Shown: positions 56,676 through 64,000 of the stretch, piece by piece | Position numbering within the stretch: position 1 is the stretch's first letter | Layout of the letters: every line of letters starts with the position of its first letter | The notes under the pieces: model-generated | Seen by the model: the letters and a program-made list of their open reading frames with translations, nothing else | Database searches by the model: none | Told to the model about the DNA's origin: nothing | Translations under genes and position numbers: made by a program | NCBI RefSeq assembly: GCF_900182545.1 | Contig: NZ_FXTJ01000004.1 | Location: 124,001 to 188,000 of the forward strand | Reading direction: 5' to 3' | DNA length: 64,000 nucleotides | Origin: Geodermatophilus aquaeductus | GTDB taxonomy: Bacteria > Actinomycetota > Actinomycetes > Mycobacteriales > Geodermatophilaceae

Positions 56676-56885
56676 ATGGCCACCAGGGACACCGGCGGGC
56701 AGCAGCGGGCGACGCGGACCAAGGAGGAGACCGAGGAGGTCGAGGCCTCGGTCGACACCGAGGTCGCCGAGCGCCACAAGGAGATGTCCGAGGACGTCGA
56801 CGCCATTCTGGATGAGATCGACGACGTGCTCGAGGAAAACGCCGAGGAATTTGTGCGCAGCTATGTGCAGAAGGGCGGCCAATAG
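56676..56885 (+). CDS. pup: Prokaryotic ubiquitin-like protein Pup
   Basis: A 69-residue intrinsically disordered protein with the canonical C-terminal segment EFVRSYVQKGGQ. The terminal Gln is deamidated by Dop and then ligated by PafA to lysines of target proteins. The ATG at 56676 follows AGGGGAGGG, and TAGTTT at 56630-56635 is a possible -10. From about codon 43 the gene uses AT-ending codons (att, gat, gaa, ttt, tat, caa), unlike its own first half and all neighbours. Confidence 0.97.
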   Translation: MATRDTGGQQRATRTKEETEEVEASVDTEVAERHKEMSEDVDAILDEIDDVLEENAEEFVRSYVQKGGQ

Positions 56886-56892
56886 ACCATTC

Positions 56893-56940
56893 TCCCGACA
56901 GCACTTCTCGTGCATCAAACAATACCAAGTATTGTCGGGA
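56893..56940 (+). other. Structured RNA element after pup
   Basis: Seven bases after the pup stop, TCCCGACA (56893-56900) pairs with TGTCGGGA (56933-56940). Inside are GCAC/GTGC (56901-56904 with 56910-56913) and ATAC-CAA-GTAT (56922-56932); the last can extend to ACAATAC/GTATTGT (56919-56935) by competing with the outer stem. The whole is a compact three-way-junction-like fold in the leader of, or inside, the endonuclease VII frame. The region is much more AT-rich than its surroundings. Confidence 0.5.
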
Positions 56941-57016
56941 TTGTGGTGAGGAGCGACCGGTCGGGGAGTTCACCTCCGACCGGTCGCGACGGGACGGCCT
57001 GAGCTTCTACTGCCGT

Positions 57017-57538
57017 GTGCACGCCCGTCGCCGGCTCCTGCGCGCCAAGGACGCACGTCAAGGGCCGCCCAAGAGCAGGCACCGCCGCGAGGTTGTCGTC
57101 CCGGACGGTCACAAGTGGTGCCCGGACTGCGCCACCGTGAAGCCGATCGACGACTTCGTGCGCAACAGGAGCCAGCCGTCCGGGCGGCAGCCGTACTGCA
57201 AGCCGTGCCACAACGCCCGCGGCAAGGCGTCGAAGGACAAGATGGGTGGGTCGCGGACCTACCACCTCAAGCGGCGCTACGGGATCACGGCCGCGGAGGC
57301 CGACGCCATGCTCGCGGAGCAGGCTGGCCTCTGCGCGATCTGCGGCAAGGCGCCCGCGGAGCACGTGGATCACTGCCACACGACCGGCAGGGTCCGGGCG
57401 TTGCTGTGCTTCAACTGCAACGGCGGTCTCGGTCAGTTCAAGGACGATCCCGAGGTGCTGCGGGCGGCCGCCGAGTACGTGCTCCACCACCGTGGCCTGC
57501 AGCCCGCTGCGCCTGCCCCGTCGTCGACGGAGGACTGA
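57017..57538 (+). CDS. Endonuclease VII-type HNH protein beside pup (start uncertain)
   Basis: The first ordinary start, GTG at 57017, gives 173 residues: a zinc ribbon WCPDC...YCKPC, then the endonuclease VII HNH core LCAICGKAPAEHVDHCHTTGRVRALLCFNCNGGLG. But the same frame upstream encodes a first zinc knuckle (YCRDCGEERPVGEF, then FYCRVH) matching the second, so the real protein begins earlier. The frame is open back to 56816, inside pup, with no ATG, GTG or TTG. EndoVII genes next to pup are, as far as I recall, common in actinomycetes. Whether it is a nuclease in vivo is unknown. Confidence 0.75.
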   Translation: MHARRRLLRAKDARQGPPKSRHRREVVVPDGHKWCPDCATVKPIDDFVRNRSQPSGRQPYCKPCHNARGKASKDKMGGSRTYHLKRRYGITAAEADAMLAEQAGLCAICGKAPAEHVDHCHTTGRVRALLCFNCNGGLGQFKDDPEVLRAAAEYVLHHRGLQPAAPAPSSTED

Positions 57539-57649
57539 GCTCTCGGATGCCACCTCAGGGCGGCGAGCATGGCCACCGCGCCGGCGAGCAGCCCTCCCGA
57601 TCCTCGCCGTTGTCGTCCTCCGGCCGGCTCCGCATCCGAGCCCGCGGTG

Positions 57650-58285
57650 TCACACGAGCAGGACGCCGGCTGCTCCGGCCGCGACCGAGCCGACGACGGT
57701 CAGCGCGGTGATGGCGCGCGCCACCCCGTCGCGCGGCGGGCCCGCGGCGGGAGGGTCCTCGAGCGGCGCGGGGAGGTCCCAGGCCTCGCACAGGGCCCGC
57801 GGCAGCACCAGCGCACGCCGCCGGTGCCGCTCGGCGAGCAGCGCGCACACCTCCGGCAGGCCGCGCAGACCCGACCAGGGGACCACCAGGTGCCCGTCGT
57901 CGGTGACCAGCCGTACCGCCACGATCCGGCCGAGCTCCGGGTCGGAGCCGGCGGACACCGCCGTGACCCGGGCGAGGTCCACCCCGTGCTCCCCGAGCGG
58001 GGTCCGCCCGACGAGCACCGTCCCGTCCAGGCGCAGCCGCCGGGGCAGGTCGTGCCGGATGCCGGAGAACAGGCTCCATGCGGCCGGGAGCGCCACCGCG
58101 GGGCCCAGGGCCGCCGGCCACATGGCGGCGCTGTCCAGGGCCGCCCGGCCCCAGGCCGCGAACAGCCCGCACAGCACGGCCAGCAGCAGGCCCGCTCCGG
58201 CCAGGACCGCGTGGCGCCGGCCGGCCGGTACCCGTGGCACGAGCGGTGCCGTCCCCGTGCCGGTCGTGCGTCCCCCGTCGGCCAT
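57650..58285 (-). CDS. Membrane protein with PH-like domain
   Basis: A 211-residue protein with two membrane helices at residues ~25-65 ([37 protein letters not shown]) and a third at the C-terminus ([20 protein letters not shown]). Between them [28 protein letters not shown] fits a small beta-rich PH-like domain. The ATG at 58285 follows GGAGGGGG. It is on the opposite strand and interrupts the usual pup-prcB-prcA order. Function unknown. Confidence 0.68.
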   Translation of the reverse strand: MADGGRTTGTGTAPLVPRVPAGRRHAVLAGAGLLLAVLCGLFAAWGRAALDSAAMWPAALGPAVALPAAWSLFSGIRHDLPRRLRLDGTVLVGRTPLGEHGVDLARVTAVSAGSDPELGRIVAVRLVTDDGHLVVPWSGLRGLPEVCALLAERHRRRALVLPRALCEAWDLPAPLEDPPAAGPPRDGVARAITALTVVGSVAAGAAGVLLV

Positions 58286-58385
58286 GCCAGCCCCCTCCGG
58301 TCGGTGTGCGACGGCGCACCGTAGGGCCGACGGGTCCGCCGGACCAGGCCTGCCCGCGTCCCGGGTGGGCCGACAGCCGCGCCGG

Positions 58386-58391
58386 TAGGGT
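58386..58391 (+). promoter_or_regulatory. Candidate prcB -10 element
   Basis: TAGGGT, 74 bp before the chosen prcB start. Needed because an opposite-strand gene separates prcB from pup, so prcBA must have its own promoter here. Confidence 0.4.
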
Positions 58392-58464
58392 CGACTGCGA
58401 GCGCCGCGGAGCACCCGCGGCACGTCGAGGAGCACCCCGGTGGGGCGCGGAGAGGGTGGACGGG

Positions 58465-59340
58465 TTGACCCAGTCGCACACCGGCCGGAGCGGCTTCCCG
58501 CCCGCCTACCTGGACCGGGTGGGCTCCTCGTTCACCGACTTCCTCGCGCAGGCGGCGCCGGACCTGCTGCCCAGCCGGCGGCCGGTGCCGAGCGTGCAGG
58601 CCGGCGACCTCACGCCGCACGGCACCACGATCGTGGCCGTCACCTACGCCGGCGGCGTCCTCATGGGTGGTGACCGGCGGGCCACCATGGGCAACCTCAT
58701 CTCCAGCCGCGACATCGAGAAGGTCTACCCGGCCGACTCGTGGTCGGTGATCGGCATCGCCGGCGCCGCGGGCATCGCCATCGAGATGGTCCGGCTCTAC
58801 CAGGTCGAGCTGGAGCACTACGAGAAGATCGAGGGCCTGACCCTCAGCCTCGACGGCAAGGCCAACCGCCTGGCCCAGATGATCCGCGGCAACCTCGGCG
58901 CCGCCCTGCAGGGCCTGGCGGTCGTCCCGATGTTCGCCGGCTTCGACCTCGACGCCGCCGAGGGCGCCACCCCGGGCCGGATCTTCAGCTACGACGTCAC
59001 CGGTGGGAACTACGAGGAGCGCGGATACGCCGCCGTCGGCTCCGGCTCGCTGTTCGCCAAGAACTCGCTGAAGAAGACCTGGCGGTCGGGCCTGGACGCC
59101 GGCGCCGCCACGCGCACCGTCGTCGAGGCGCTCTACGACGCCGCCGACGACGACTCGGCCACCGGCGGCCCCGACCCGGTGCGGCGGCTGTACCCGATCG
59201 TGTACCGCGTCGACGCCGAGGGCGCGGTGCGCCTGACCGACGCCGAGGTGGCCGAGGTCGCCGACACGATCATCGGCGAGCGGGCCGCGGCCGAGCGCCA
59301 GGACCTCACGGAGGCCACGCAGCGGGGGAGCCGGTCATGA
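58465..59340 (+). CDS. prcB: 20S proteasome beta subunit
   Basis: A 291-residue N-terminal-nucleophile hydrolase. The propeptide ends in TPHG and mature Thr1 begins [11 protein letters not shown]; Asp17 (GGDRR) and Lys33 (IEKVY) of the active site are present at the right spacing. It forms the catalytic beta rings of the proteasome. A TTG at 58465 is preferred since GGAGAGG lies about 8 nt upstream; an in-frame GTG at 58456 is possible. Its stop overlaps the prcA start (ATGA). Confidence 0.95.
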   Translation: MTQSHTGRSGFPPAYLDRVGSSFTDFLAQAAPDLLPSRRPVPSVQAGDLTPHGTTIVAVTYAGGVLMGGDRRATMGNLISSRDIEKVYPADSWSVIGIAGAAGIAIEMVRLYQVELEHYEKIEGLTLSLDGKANRLAQMIRGNLGAALQGLAVVPMFAGFDLDAAEGATPGRIFSYDVTGGNYEERGYAAVGSGSLFAKNSLKKTWRSGLDAGAATRTVVEALYDAADDDSATGGPDPVRRLYPIVYRVDAEGAVRLTDAEVAEVADTIIGERAAAERQDLTEATQRGSRS

Positions 59341-60245
59341 CGATGCCGTACTACGCCTCGGCCGAGCAGGTCATGCGTGACCGCTCGGAGTACGCCCGCA
59401 AGGGCATCTCCCGCGGCCGCAGCGTCGCCGTCCTCACCTACGCCGACGGCGTGCTGTTCATCGCCGAGAACCCCAGCTCCACGCTGCACAAGGTCGGCGA
59501 GATCTACGACCGGATCGGCTTCGCCGCCGTGGGCCGCTACAGCGAGTTCGAGAGCCTGCGGGTGGCCGGCGTGCGCCTGGCCGACGTCCGCGGCTACTCC
59601 TACAACCGCCGCGACGTCACCGGCCGGGTCATCGCCAACGCCTACGCGCAGACCCTCGGCGCGATCTTCACCGAGCAGATGAAGCCCTATGAGGTCGAGC
59701 TGTGCGTGGCCGAGGTGGGGGAGACCCCGGAGCAGGACCAGCTGTACCGGCTGACCTTCGACGGGTCGGTCGTCGACGAGCCGGACTTCGTCGTCATGGG
59801 CGGGCAGGCCGACGCCGTCACCGGGCAGCTGCGGGAGAACTTCCGCACCGGCCTGTCGCTGTCGGACGCGCTGATGGTCGGCGTGCGCGCGCTGTCGGCG
59901 TCCAGCCCGGCGCTGTCGGGCAACGGCGACCGCGGCCTGCTGCCGGCCGGGCAGCTCGAGGTGGCCGTCCTGGACCGCCGGCGGCCCAAGCGGGCCTTCC
60001 GCCGGGTCGTGGGCGCGGCGCTGGGGACGCTGCTGGGCGACCGGTCGGCGGGCGGGCAGGCCCCGGAGGGGACCACGCACGCGCACACGCCGAGCGCGCC
60101 GCAGCCGGGCACCCCGGCGGGCCTGGGCGACCCGGCCGCGCCCGACACCGCCGGGGGCACCGGCGGGTCGGGGGAGGGCAGCGGCCCCCAGCCGGTCCCG
60201 GCGGACGGCGTGGGCGGCGGCACCGACGGGGGCACCGCGTCCTGA
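59337..60245 (+). CDS. prcA: 20S proteasome alpha subunit
   Basis: A 302-residue alpha subunit: [29 protein letters not shown], the gating N-terminus, followed by the NTN fold without a catalytic Thr ([19 protein letters not shown]). The C-terminal ~70 residues are Pro/Gly/Thr-rich and variable, as in other actinobacteria. It forms the outer rings whose pockets accept the QYL tail of the ATPase. ATGA overlap with prcB ensures equal synthesis. Confidence 0.95.
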   Translation: MTMPYYASAEQVMRDRSEYARKGISRGRSVAVLTYADGVLFIAENPSSTLHKVGEIYDRIGFAAVGRYSEFESLRVAGVRLADVRGYSYNRRDVTGRVIANAYAQTLGAIFTEQMKPYEVELCVAEVGETPEQDQLYRLTFDGSVVDEPDFVVMGGQADAVTGQLRENFRTGLSLSDALMVGVRALSASSPALSGNGDRGLLPAGQLEVAVLDRRRPKRAFRRVVGAALGTLLGDRSAGGQAPEGTTHAHTPSAPQPGTPAGLGDPAAPDTAGGTGGSGEGSGPQPVPADGVGGGTDGGTAS

Positions 60246-60288
60246 TCAGCGGCGGGCCGCGGCGGGAACCGGCCTGAGTCGCATCCGG

Positions 60289-60304
60289 CGCCTAGGCTCG
60301 GTCC
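60289..60304 (+). promoter_or_regulatory. pafA leaderless promoter
   Basis: CGCCTAGGCTCGGTCC, identical over 16 bases to the sequence before dop. TAGGCT (60293-60298) lies 6 nt before the pafA GTG. Confidence 0.6.
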
Positions 60305-61663
60305 GTGGACCGACGGATCTTCGGGATCGAGACCGAGTACGGCGTCACGTGCACCTTCCGGGGGCAGCGGCGGCTGTCCCCGGACGAGGTGGCCCGCTAC
60401 CTGTTCCGGCGGGTGGTCTCGTGGGGTCGCAGCTCCAACGTGTTCCTGCGCAACGGCTCCCGGCTCTACCTCGACGTCGGCAGCCACCCCGAGTACGCCA
60501 CCGCCGAGTGCGACGACCTCACCGAACTCGTCGTCCACGACAAGGCCGGTGAGCGGATCCTCGAGGGCCTGCTGGTCGACGCCGAGCAGCGGCTGGCCGA
60601 GGAGGGTGTCACCGGCGACATCTACCTGTTCAAGAACAACACCGACTCGGCCGGCAACAGCTACGGCTGCCACGAGAACTACTGCGTCGGCCGGCACGGG
60701 GAGTTCAGCCGGCTGGCCGACGTCCTCATCCCGTTCCTGGTCAGCCGGCAGCTGGTCGTGGGCGCGGGCAAGGTGCTGCAGACCCCGCGCGGGGCGATCT
60801 ACTGCGTCAGCCAGCGCGCCGAGCACATCTGGGAGGGCGTCTCCAGCGCCACCACCCGCTCGCGGCCGATCATCAACACCCGCGACGAGCCGCACGCCGA
60901 CGCCGAGCGCTACCGGCGGCTGCACGTCATCGTCGGGGACTCGAACATGAACGAGACGACGACGCTGCTCAAGGTCGCGATCACCGACCTCGTGCTGCGG
61001 ATGATCGAGGCCGGCGTCCCGATCAAGGACATGACGCTGGAGAACCCGATCCGGGCCATCCGCGAGATCAGCCACGACATCACCGGCCGCCGCAAGGTCC
61101 GCCTGGCCAACGGCCGGGAGATGAGCGCGCTGGAGATCCAGGCGGAGTACCACTCGCGCGCGGCGGAGTTCGTCGACCGCGAGGGCTTCGGCCCGGTGCA
61201 CCGGCAGATGCTCGAGCTGTGGGGGCGGGTGCTCAAGGCCGTCGACAGCGGCGACCTCTCCCTGATCGACCGCGAGATCGACTGGGCCACCAAGCTCTCG
61301 CTCATCGAGCGCTACCGCGCCAAGCACGACCTGTCGCTGTCCTCGCCGCGGATCGCGCAGATGGACCTCGCCTACCACGACATCAGCCGCAAGCGCGGGC
61401 TGTACTACCTGCTCGAGCGCCGCGGCCAGGTGGAGCGGGTGGCGCACGAGCCGCAGGTCTTCGAGGCCAAGAACGTGCCCCCGCAGACCACCCGGGCCAA
61501 GCTGCGCGGCGAGTTCATCCGCAAGGCCCAGGAGAAGCGCCGCGACTTCACCGTCGACTGGGTGCACCTCAAGCTCAACGACCAGGCGCAGCGCACCGTG
61601 CTGTGCAAGGACCCGTTCAAGAGCGTCGACGAGCGCGTGGAGAAGCTCATCGCGTCCATGTAG
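60305..61663 (+). CDS. pafA: Pup-protein ligase
   Basis: A 452-residue glutamine-synthetase-like ligase: [16 protein letters not shown] (Mg/ATP Glu), [22 protein letters not shown] (catalytic Asp), [43 protein letters not shown]. It activates the C-terminal Glu of Pup with ATP and forms an isopeptide bond to substrate Lys. The start is a GTG with a leaderless -10. A strong bidirectional terminator follows. Confidence 0.96.
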   Translation: MDRRIFGIETEYGVTCTFRGQRRLSPDEVARYLFRRVVSWGRSSNVFLRNGSRLYLDVGSHPEYATAECDDLTELVVHDKAGERILEGLLVDAEQRLAEEGVTGDIYLFKNNTDSAGNSYGCHENYCVGRHGEFSRLADVLIPFLVSRQLVVGAGKVLQTPRGAIYCVSQRAEHIWEGVSSATTRSRPIINTRDEPHADAERYRRLHVIVGDSNMNETTTLLKVAITDLVLRMIEAGVPIKDMTLENPIRAIREISHDITGRRKVRLANGREMSALEIQAEYHSRAAEFVDREGFGPVHRQMLELWGRVLKAVDSGDLSLIDREIDWATKLSLIERYRAKHDLSLSSPRIAQMDLAYHDISRKRGLYYLLERRGQVERVAHEPQVFEAKNVPPQTTRAKLRGEFIRKAQEKRRDFTVDWVHLKLNDQAQRTVLCKDPFKSVDERVEKLIASM

Positions 61664-61668
61664 TCCGT

Positions 61669-61709
61669 GCACCTCCGCGGATCTGCACGGTGCAGATCCG
61701 CGGAAGTGC
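61669..61709. terminator. Convergent terminator between pafA and DUF3866 gene
   Basis: TCCGCGGATCTGCAC (61674-61688) and its complement (61690-61704) form a 15-bp stem; an outer GCAC/GTGC (61669-61672 with 61706-61709) extends it past one mismatch. It starts 5 bp after the pafA stop and ends 4 bp before the other gene's stop, so it should serve both strands. Confidence 0.65.
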
Positions 61710-61713
61710 CCGG

Positions 61714-62823
61714 TCAGGCCTCGTCGGGGAGGGGCACGCGGACGGCGGCGTAGCGGCCGGCGGCCGCGGCGGCGAGGAAGTAGGCGCGCTCCTCCGGCCA
61801 GCCGCGGCCCATCGTCGACAGGGTGACCGGCGAGAGCTGCAGCGCCTCGTCGAGGCCGTCGACGTCGACCCACACCACCCGGTTGCGCTCGGGCTGCCCG
61901 GCCAGGTCCTCCTCGACCTGCTGGCCGAGCTCCGAGCCCAGCCCGCGCGGGGCCACCAGCGTCACGCCGGCCATCGCCACCCGCCCGAACGCGGTGAGCG
62001 AGTGGTGGGAGACGCCGCGGTGCCGGGGGCGGGGGTCGGCGTCGGAGATCCGCAGCGCGCCGATCGGCTCGCCGCCGAGCACGCTGACGGCGTTGCACGC
62101 CTCGCCGGCGGCCACGCCGGAGAAGCCCCACGGCGTGCCGGTGCCCAGGTTGCCCGGTCCCTGGGTGACCACGGTGACGTCGGCGCCGAGCACGTGCCGG
62201 GCGGCCAGCAGGCCGGTGTGCAGGGTGACGGCCTCCAGGTCGCCGCCGAAGGCCTGCCCGACGGTGACGACGCCGGCCAGCGACGGCGCCAGCGTGTGCA
62301 GCGTGCGGGAGAACCCGGCGACCAGCGCGCCGCCGTCGGTCATGACGTAGGCGACCTTCAGGTCGGGGTCGGTGGCGAACAGGCCGATGAGCACGGCCGG
62401 CAGCGCCGAGTGCAGGTCGGCGACGACGACCGGCATCCCGCCGAGGTCCTCGGCCGCGGCGATGGTGTCGTGGTGCTCGGTGTCCTGCTCGTCGACGCCC
62501 TGCACGCTCACCTGCAGCGGCGTGTAGCGCGCCTTGACCAGGTGGCCGGGGCCGGTGGGGTCGGGGGGCAGCCGGTCGGGGACGGCGACGACGAGGGCGT
62601 ACCCGCCGGTGCCCAGCCGCTGCGCCCACGCGGTGGTGTTGAGCAGCACCGCGTCGCCGACCTCGGGGACGCCCACCAGCGACGGGTGCGCCAGCGAGCG
62701 CACCTCGCCGTCGCCGGGCACCTCCACGGTCAGCTCCAGGGCGTCGCGCCAGCTCCTGCCGATCGCGGTCACCGTCCCGCGTCGCCAGCGGATCCGTCGC
62801 ACGGTCGTTCCGTTCTCCCCCAC
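61714..62823 (-). CDS. DUF3866 family protein
   Basis: A 369-residue protein of the DUF3866 family, frequently found next to pafA in actinobacteria. Recognisable segments include VRSLAHPSLVGVPEVGDAVLLNTTAW, MPVVVADLHSALPAVL, VTQGPGNLGTGTPWGFSGVAAGEA and VSHHSLTAFGRVAMAGVTLVAP. No known function; the last segments look like a nucleotide- or sugar-binding fold. Its start GTG at 62823 lies 6 nt after TACTCT on the minus strand, so it may be leaderless. Confidence 0.85.
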   Translation of the reverse strand: MGENGTTVRRIRWRRGTVTAIGRSWRDALELTVEVPGDGEVRSLAHPSLVGVPEVGDAVLLNTTAWAQRLGTGGYALVVAVPDRLPPDPTGPGHLVKARYTPLQVSVQGVDEQDTEHHDTIAAAEDLGGMPVVVADLHSALPAVLIGLFATDPDLKVAYVMTDGGALVAGFSRTLHTLAPSLAGVVTVGQAFGGDLEAVTLHTGLLAARHVLGADVTVVTQGPGNLGTGTPWGFSGVAAGEACNAVSVLGGEPIGALRISDADPRPRHRGVSHHSLTAFGRVAMAGVTLVAPRGLGSELGQQVEEDLAGQPERNRVVWVDVDGLDEALQLSPVTLSTMGRGWPEERAYFLAAAAAGRYAAVRVPLPDEA

Positions 62824-62944
62824 GGGGGGAGAGTAAGGACCCCGGTGCCCCCCGCGCCTCGCCAGCTCGGTGCGGGCCCCTGCACCGGGGCCGCTCCGAG
62901 CGGCGGTCCGCGGCCCGGGACGGGTGCTCCGGCCCCGGGCTGAC

Positions 62945-62950
62945 TAGCCT
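62945..62950 (+). promoter_or_regulatory. pafB leaderless -10
   Basis: TAGCCT, 7 nt before the pafB GTG at 62958. Same arrangement as dop, pafA and trmI. Confidence 0.5.
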
Positions 62951-62957
62951 GGGGCGC

Positions 62958-63938
62958 GTGTCGGCGAAGCGGGCGGAGCGGCTGGTCAACCTGGTCATCG
63001 CCCTGCTCGGGACGCGCCAGTACGTGACGGCCGCCCGGATCCGCGCGATCGTCCCCGGGTACGAGCCCGACGACGGCTCCGCCCGCGCCGACGAGGCGTT
63101 CAAGCGGATGTTCGAGCGGGACAAGGCCGAGCTGCGGGAGATGGGCGTCCCGCTGGAGACCGGCCGCACCAGCGTCTTCGACACCGAGGACGGCTACCGG
63201 ATCGCCCGCGCCGACTACGAGCTGCCCGAGATCACGCTGACCGGCGAGGAGGCCGCCGCCGTCGGCCTGGCGCTGCGGCTGTGGGAGTCCGCCCAGCTCG
63301 CCGGGGCCGCGCAGAGCGCGCTGGTGAAGCTGCGCGCCGCCGGGGTCGACGTCGACCCGGCCCGGGCGCCGATCTCGCCGCGGCTGGACTCCGACGAGCC
63401 GGCCTTCGAGCCCTGCTACGCCGCCGCGCGTGACCGGCGGGTGCTGCAGTTCGACTACCGCCGTCCCGACGAGGACGCCCCGGCCCGCCGCCGGGTGCAG
63501 CCCTGGGGCGTCGTCGCGTGGCACGGCCGCTGGTACCTGGTGGGCCTGGACCTCGACCGGCAGGCGCCGCGGGTGTTCCGGCTCTCCCGCGTCGTGGGCA
63601 CGCCGCGGGCCAGCGGGCCCGAGCACGCCTTCGAGCCGCCGGCCGACGTCGACCTCGCCGGGCTGGTCGCCGGGGCCTTCGGCGGCCGGGGAGAGGAGCA
63701 GCTGGTGGTGGTGCGTGCCCGCCCGGGCGCCGCGGTGGGGCTGCGCCGGTGGGCGACGCCGCTGGGCGCCGGTCCCGACGGCGACGACCGGCTGCAGCTG
63801 CGCACCACCGAGCCCTGGCGGCTGGCCGACCAGCTGGCCGCCTACGGTCCCGACGTGCTCGTGGAGTCCCCGGCGTCCGTGCGCGACGCCGTCGTGGAGC
63901 GGCTCACCCGGCTCGCGGCGACGGGGGCGAACCCGTGA
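62958..63938 (+). CDS. pafB: Transcriptional activator subunit PafB (WYL domain)
   Basis: A 326-residue protein: N-terminal winged helix-turn-helix (AERLVNLVIALLGTRQYVTAARI), then ALRLWESAQLAGAAQSALVKL and a WYL domain (VLQFDYRRPDED, RRVQPWGVVAWHGRWYLVGLDLDR). In mycobacteria PafB forms a heterodimer with PafC that activates the DNA-damage regulon independently of LexA. GTGA overlap with pafC. Confidence 0.9.
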   Translation: MSAKRAERLVNLVIALLGTRQYVTAARIRAIVPGYEPDDGSARADEAFKRMFERDKAELREMGVPLETGRTSVFDTEDGYRIARADYELPEITLTGEEAAAVGLALRLWESAQLAGAAQSALVKLRAAGVDVDPARAPISPRLDSDEPAFEPCYAAARDRRVLQFDYRRPDEDAPARRRVQPWGVVAWHGRWYLVGLDLDRQAPRVFRLSRVVGTPRASGPEHAFEPPADVDLAGLVAGAFGGRGEEQLVVVRARPGAAVGLRRWATPLGAGPDGDDRLQLRTTEPWRLADQLAAYGPDVLVESPASVRDAVVERLTRLAATGANP

Positions 63939-64000
63939 CCAGCCCGGCCACCAACGAGCGGATGACGCGGCTGCTGTCCCTCGTCCCGTACCTCACTGCC
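63935..64000 (+). CDS. pafC: PafC, first 22 residues (cut by window edge)
   Basis: A GTG overlapping the pafB stop starts TSPATNERMTRLLSLVPYLT, the normal N-terminus of PafC (HTH-WYL partner of PafB). The remainder lies outside the window. Identification rests on position and this short sequence. Confidence 0.75.
   Translation, partial: MTSPATNERMTRLLSLVPYLTA

Noticed and set aside
56816-56885. Classical -1 frameshift slippery heptamer inside pup
   Set aside because: No X-XXY-YYZ heptamer in the correct register was found; the nearest A-rich stretch (GGAAAAC) does not allow proper re-pairing in the P site.
59687-63184. A 1165-residue minus-strand frame across prcA, pafA and DUF3866
   Set aside because: Shadow of well-identified genes; no domain seen, and it crosses a strong terminator hairpin.

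Overview
The window is very GC-rich DNA (roughly 70-75 percent by eye) with GTG-heavy starts, many leaderless promoters and a complete Pup-proteasome locus. That combination means an actinobacterium. Gene content and protein style (paired LuxR/LysR regulators, ClpC, DUF2267, DUF6328 and DUF2254 proteins, an endonuclease VII gene beside pup) suggest Geodermatophilaceae or a close relative; the family is inference. No rRNA, tRNA, CRISPR array or intact mobile element was seen.

Layout. 1-6.6 kb: three large STAND-ATPase/LuxR (MalT-like) regulators in tandem on the minus strand, the first cut by the window edge. 7-14.7 kb: NUDIX hydrolase and a run of membrane proteins (bestrophin-like, DUF6328, PiT phosphate transporter, LapA-like, aquaporin, AI-2E transporter, GAP family). 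14.9-18.6 kb: a Tat lipoprotein of the intradiol dioxygenase fold, then a decayed sugar locus (LacI-type operator, frameshifted ABC-ATPase remnant, intact beta-glucuronidase, truncated GH3 beta-glucosidase) and dodecin. 18.9-45 kb: a stress/redox island with two divergent LuxR/LysR regulator pairs, three zinc alcohol/formaldehyde dehydrogenases with SRPBCC-like and PfpI partners, an amylo-1,6-glucosidase-like enzyme, a GT4 glycosyltransferase, a PAS-GGDEF-EAL protein, a ClpC unfoldase, two DUF2267 proteins and cytochrome bd oxidase (cydAB). 45-49.2 kb: HAD phosphatase, amidohydrolase, ArsR regulator, a miniature P450-like protein and a PEP-mutase-family enzyme.

49.2-64 kb is the Pup-proteasome locus: RecB-like nuclease, trmI, the ATPase mpa/arc, a lipoprotein, dop, an acyl-CoA-dehydrogenase-like gene, pup, an endonuclease VII gene, an opposite-strand membrane gene, prcB-prcA, pafA, a DUF3866 gene, pafB and the start of pafC. 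Pup ends in GGQ, so Dop must deamidate it before PafA ligates it to substrates; Mpa threads pupylated proteins into PrcAB. pafB/pafC belong to the mycobacterial-type DNA-damage regulator.

The two strongest novel signals are these. (1) An 18-bp palindrome, ATCGG-N8-CCGAT, occurs eight times (six exact, two with one mismatch). All copies are intergenic, all lie between 22.8 and 42.5 kb, and most are 60-95 bp upstream of a start codon; this looks like an undescribed local regulon controlling the stress island. (2) The 3' end of pup switches to AT-ending codons and is followed by a compact inverted-repeat structure. The reading frame of the endonuclease VII gene runs open through both without any ordinary start codon, hinting at recoding, non-standard initiation or replacement of the pup 3' end by a mobile element.
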